A stretch of 5,852 nucleotides of DNA, from the NCBI GenBank assembly GCA_900772035.1, contig CAAGQE010000303.1:1-5852 (forward strand), written 5' to 3'. Position 1 is the first letter of the stretch, and every line of letters begins with the position of its first letter. Positions 4,962 through 5,852 of the stretch are shown here, one piece after another. The notes below the pieces were generated by a model that searched no databases, was not told the origin of the DNA, and saw only the letters and a program-made list of their open reading frames with translations. Source of the DNA: Candidatus Gastranaerophilales bacterium (GTDB taxonomy: Bacteria; Cyanobacteriota; Vampirovibrionia; Gastranaerophilales; Gastranaerophilaceae). The position numbers were made by a program, and so were the translations under genes.

Positions 4962-5852
4962 TTATTCGAGAATATCTTTGTCTTCTTCGATATTGTTAAA
5001 TAATTCATAGTTGATTTCGTTTTCGTTGTCTGCAACGACTGCTGCAACAACCGTGTCACTTGTAACGTTAAGCATTGTTCTGAACATATCGATAACCCTG
5101 TCGATAGCGAATAAGAACGCGAAACCTTCAACCAATTGTTCGTTGCTCAAACCTAAACCGTTCAAGATGATAGCGATTGTAATGATACCTGCACCGGGGA
5201 TACCAGCGCAAGTGCTTGATGCAACGATGGCAAAGAAGCCGATTGCAACGATTTGCATAGGATCAAGGATAACACCGTATGCTTGAGTTAAGAAGATAAC
5301 CGCAACAGTTTGGAACATAGCGGTCGCATCCATGTTCAAGGTTGCACCCAAAGGAATTACGAAACTGCAAACCTTATGAGAGATACCTCTTTTTTCGCAG
5401 CAAGCCATTGTCATAGGCAAAGTAGCCGAACTGCTTGCAGTTGCAAACGCAACCATCATTGCTTCCGTAATACCTGCGAAGAACATCGCAACGGGAACTT
5501 TACTGAAAATCATCATAACGGCAGGATATACGAAACATAATTGAATCAAGAAACCTACCATAAGAACCATTAAGTAAGGTGCGATACCTGTGAATACACC
5601 CGGACCGTATGAAGCAACCGCAACCGTAGTAAGTGCGAATACACCGGGAGCAGCGAGGTTCATAACCCAATCGGTAACTTTCATTGTAGCCGCGAAAACA
5701 GATTCAAAGAATCCGACAATCGGTCTTGAAATTTCACCGACGTTAGCCAAAGCAACCGCGAAAATCAAAACGAATACGAGAACAGGAACCATATCTCCCA
5801 TAGCGATTGAAGCGATGGGGTTTTGAGGAACCATGTTCAAGAATAACTGAGC
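4962..5852 (-). CDS. Glutamate/aspartate:cation symporter (DAACS family), N-terminus missing
   Basis: The frame stays open to the right edge, so about the first 120-150 residues lie outside; the TTG at 5840 is internal. The visible 296 residues cover the C-terminal transport half of a GltP/GltPh-type symporter, an inner-membrane trimer that takes up dicarboxylic amino acids with Na+ or H+. In order they show the serine-rich hairpin 1 tip SSSATLP (140-146), the NMD cation/substrate motif (173-175), the hairpin 2 loop GIPGAG (217-222), and the last-helix pattern D251-x3-D255-x2-R258-T-x2-N262. By analogy with GltPh Asp394 and Arg397, Asp255 binds the substrate amino group and Arg258 the side-chain carboxylate. 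The Arg points to Glu/Asp rather than neutral amino acids. Several hydrophobic helices precede these motifs, and the tail is acidic (NEINYELFNNIEEDKDILE). I cannot separate Na+- from H+-coupled members, so no symbol is given. Confidence 0.94.
   Translation of the reverse strand, partial: AQLFLNMVPQNPIASIAMGDMVPVLVFVLIFAVALANVGEISRPIVGFFESVFAATMKVTDWVMNLAAPGVFALTTVAVASYGPGVFTGIAPYLMVLMVGFLIQLCFVYPAVMMIFSKVPVAMFFAGITEAMMVAFATASSSATLPMTMACCEKRGISHKVCSFVIPLGATLNMDATAMFQTVAVIFLTQAYGVILDPMQIVAIGFFAIVASSTCAGIPGAGIITIAIILNGLGLSNEQLVEGFAFLFAIDRVIDMFRTMLNVTSDTVVAAVVADNENEINYELFNNIEEDKDILE

Noticed and set aside
5310..5540. Cys/His-rich 76-residue frame on the + strand inside the symporter gene
   Set aside because: It resembles a small zinc protein at first glance, but it is antisense to conserved symporter motifs and has no start signals.
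5826..5840. TTG at 5840 or ATG at 5834 as the start of the symporter
   Set aside because: The frame continues to the edge with AQLF, and the family needs over 100 more N-terminal residues, so these are internal codons.

Overview
The window is a moderately AT-rich bacterial stretch carrying five well-supported protein families, one unrecognised small membrane protein and four strong hairpin terminators. An SLH-anchored, cysteine-containing surface protein lies beside YebC/PmpR, a TPR protein, a glutaredoxin and an acidic amino-acid symporter. This mix, with the codon style, suggests an anaerobic Gram-negative-type bacterium with SLH surface proteins. A gut Vampirovibrionia/Melainabacteria (Gastranaerophilales) genome is my best guess, and a Negativicutes-like host is an alternative. 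No rRNA or other phylogenetic marker is present, so this is inference only.

Layout: (1) positions 3-998, + strand, the 3' part of an SLH-domain surface protein, closed by a terminator at 1019-1051; (2) 999-1392, a gene-poor gap holding a GTG-started 47-residue single-pass membrane protein (1137-1280) and two consecutive hairpins (1301-1331 and 1339-1373) between it and the convergent yebC; (3) 1393-2145, - strand, YebC/PmpR/TACO1 family protein; (4) a 54-bp AT-rich divergent promoter region; (5) 2200-2961, + strand, a protein made almost entirely of seven TPR units, apparently read from a leaderless mRNA; (6) 3029-4908, + strand, a tight two-gene unit of a CPYC glutaredoxin and a hybrid-cluster-protein (Hcp) homologue, closed by a bidirectional terminator at 4914-4945; (7) 4962-5852, - strand, the C-terminal two thirds of a glutamate/aspartate symporter of the DAACS (GltP) family, running off the right edge.

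The most notable item is the Hcp homologue at 3298-4908. Its fold-level similarity to Hcp spans the full length, and the first two hybrid-cluster ligands (His248, Glu272) are kept with the same 24-residue spacing as in Hcp. By motif alignment, however, the four hybrid-cluster cysteines, the late Glu and Lys, and at least three of the four N-terminal cluster cysteines have been replaced, while the reading frame stays open and translationally coupled to a glutaredoxin. It looks like a repurposed, Fe-S-poor Hcp relative rather than a hydroxylamine/NO reductase. The other genes look like ordinary housekeeping or surface genes with no evident functional link to that pair.
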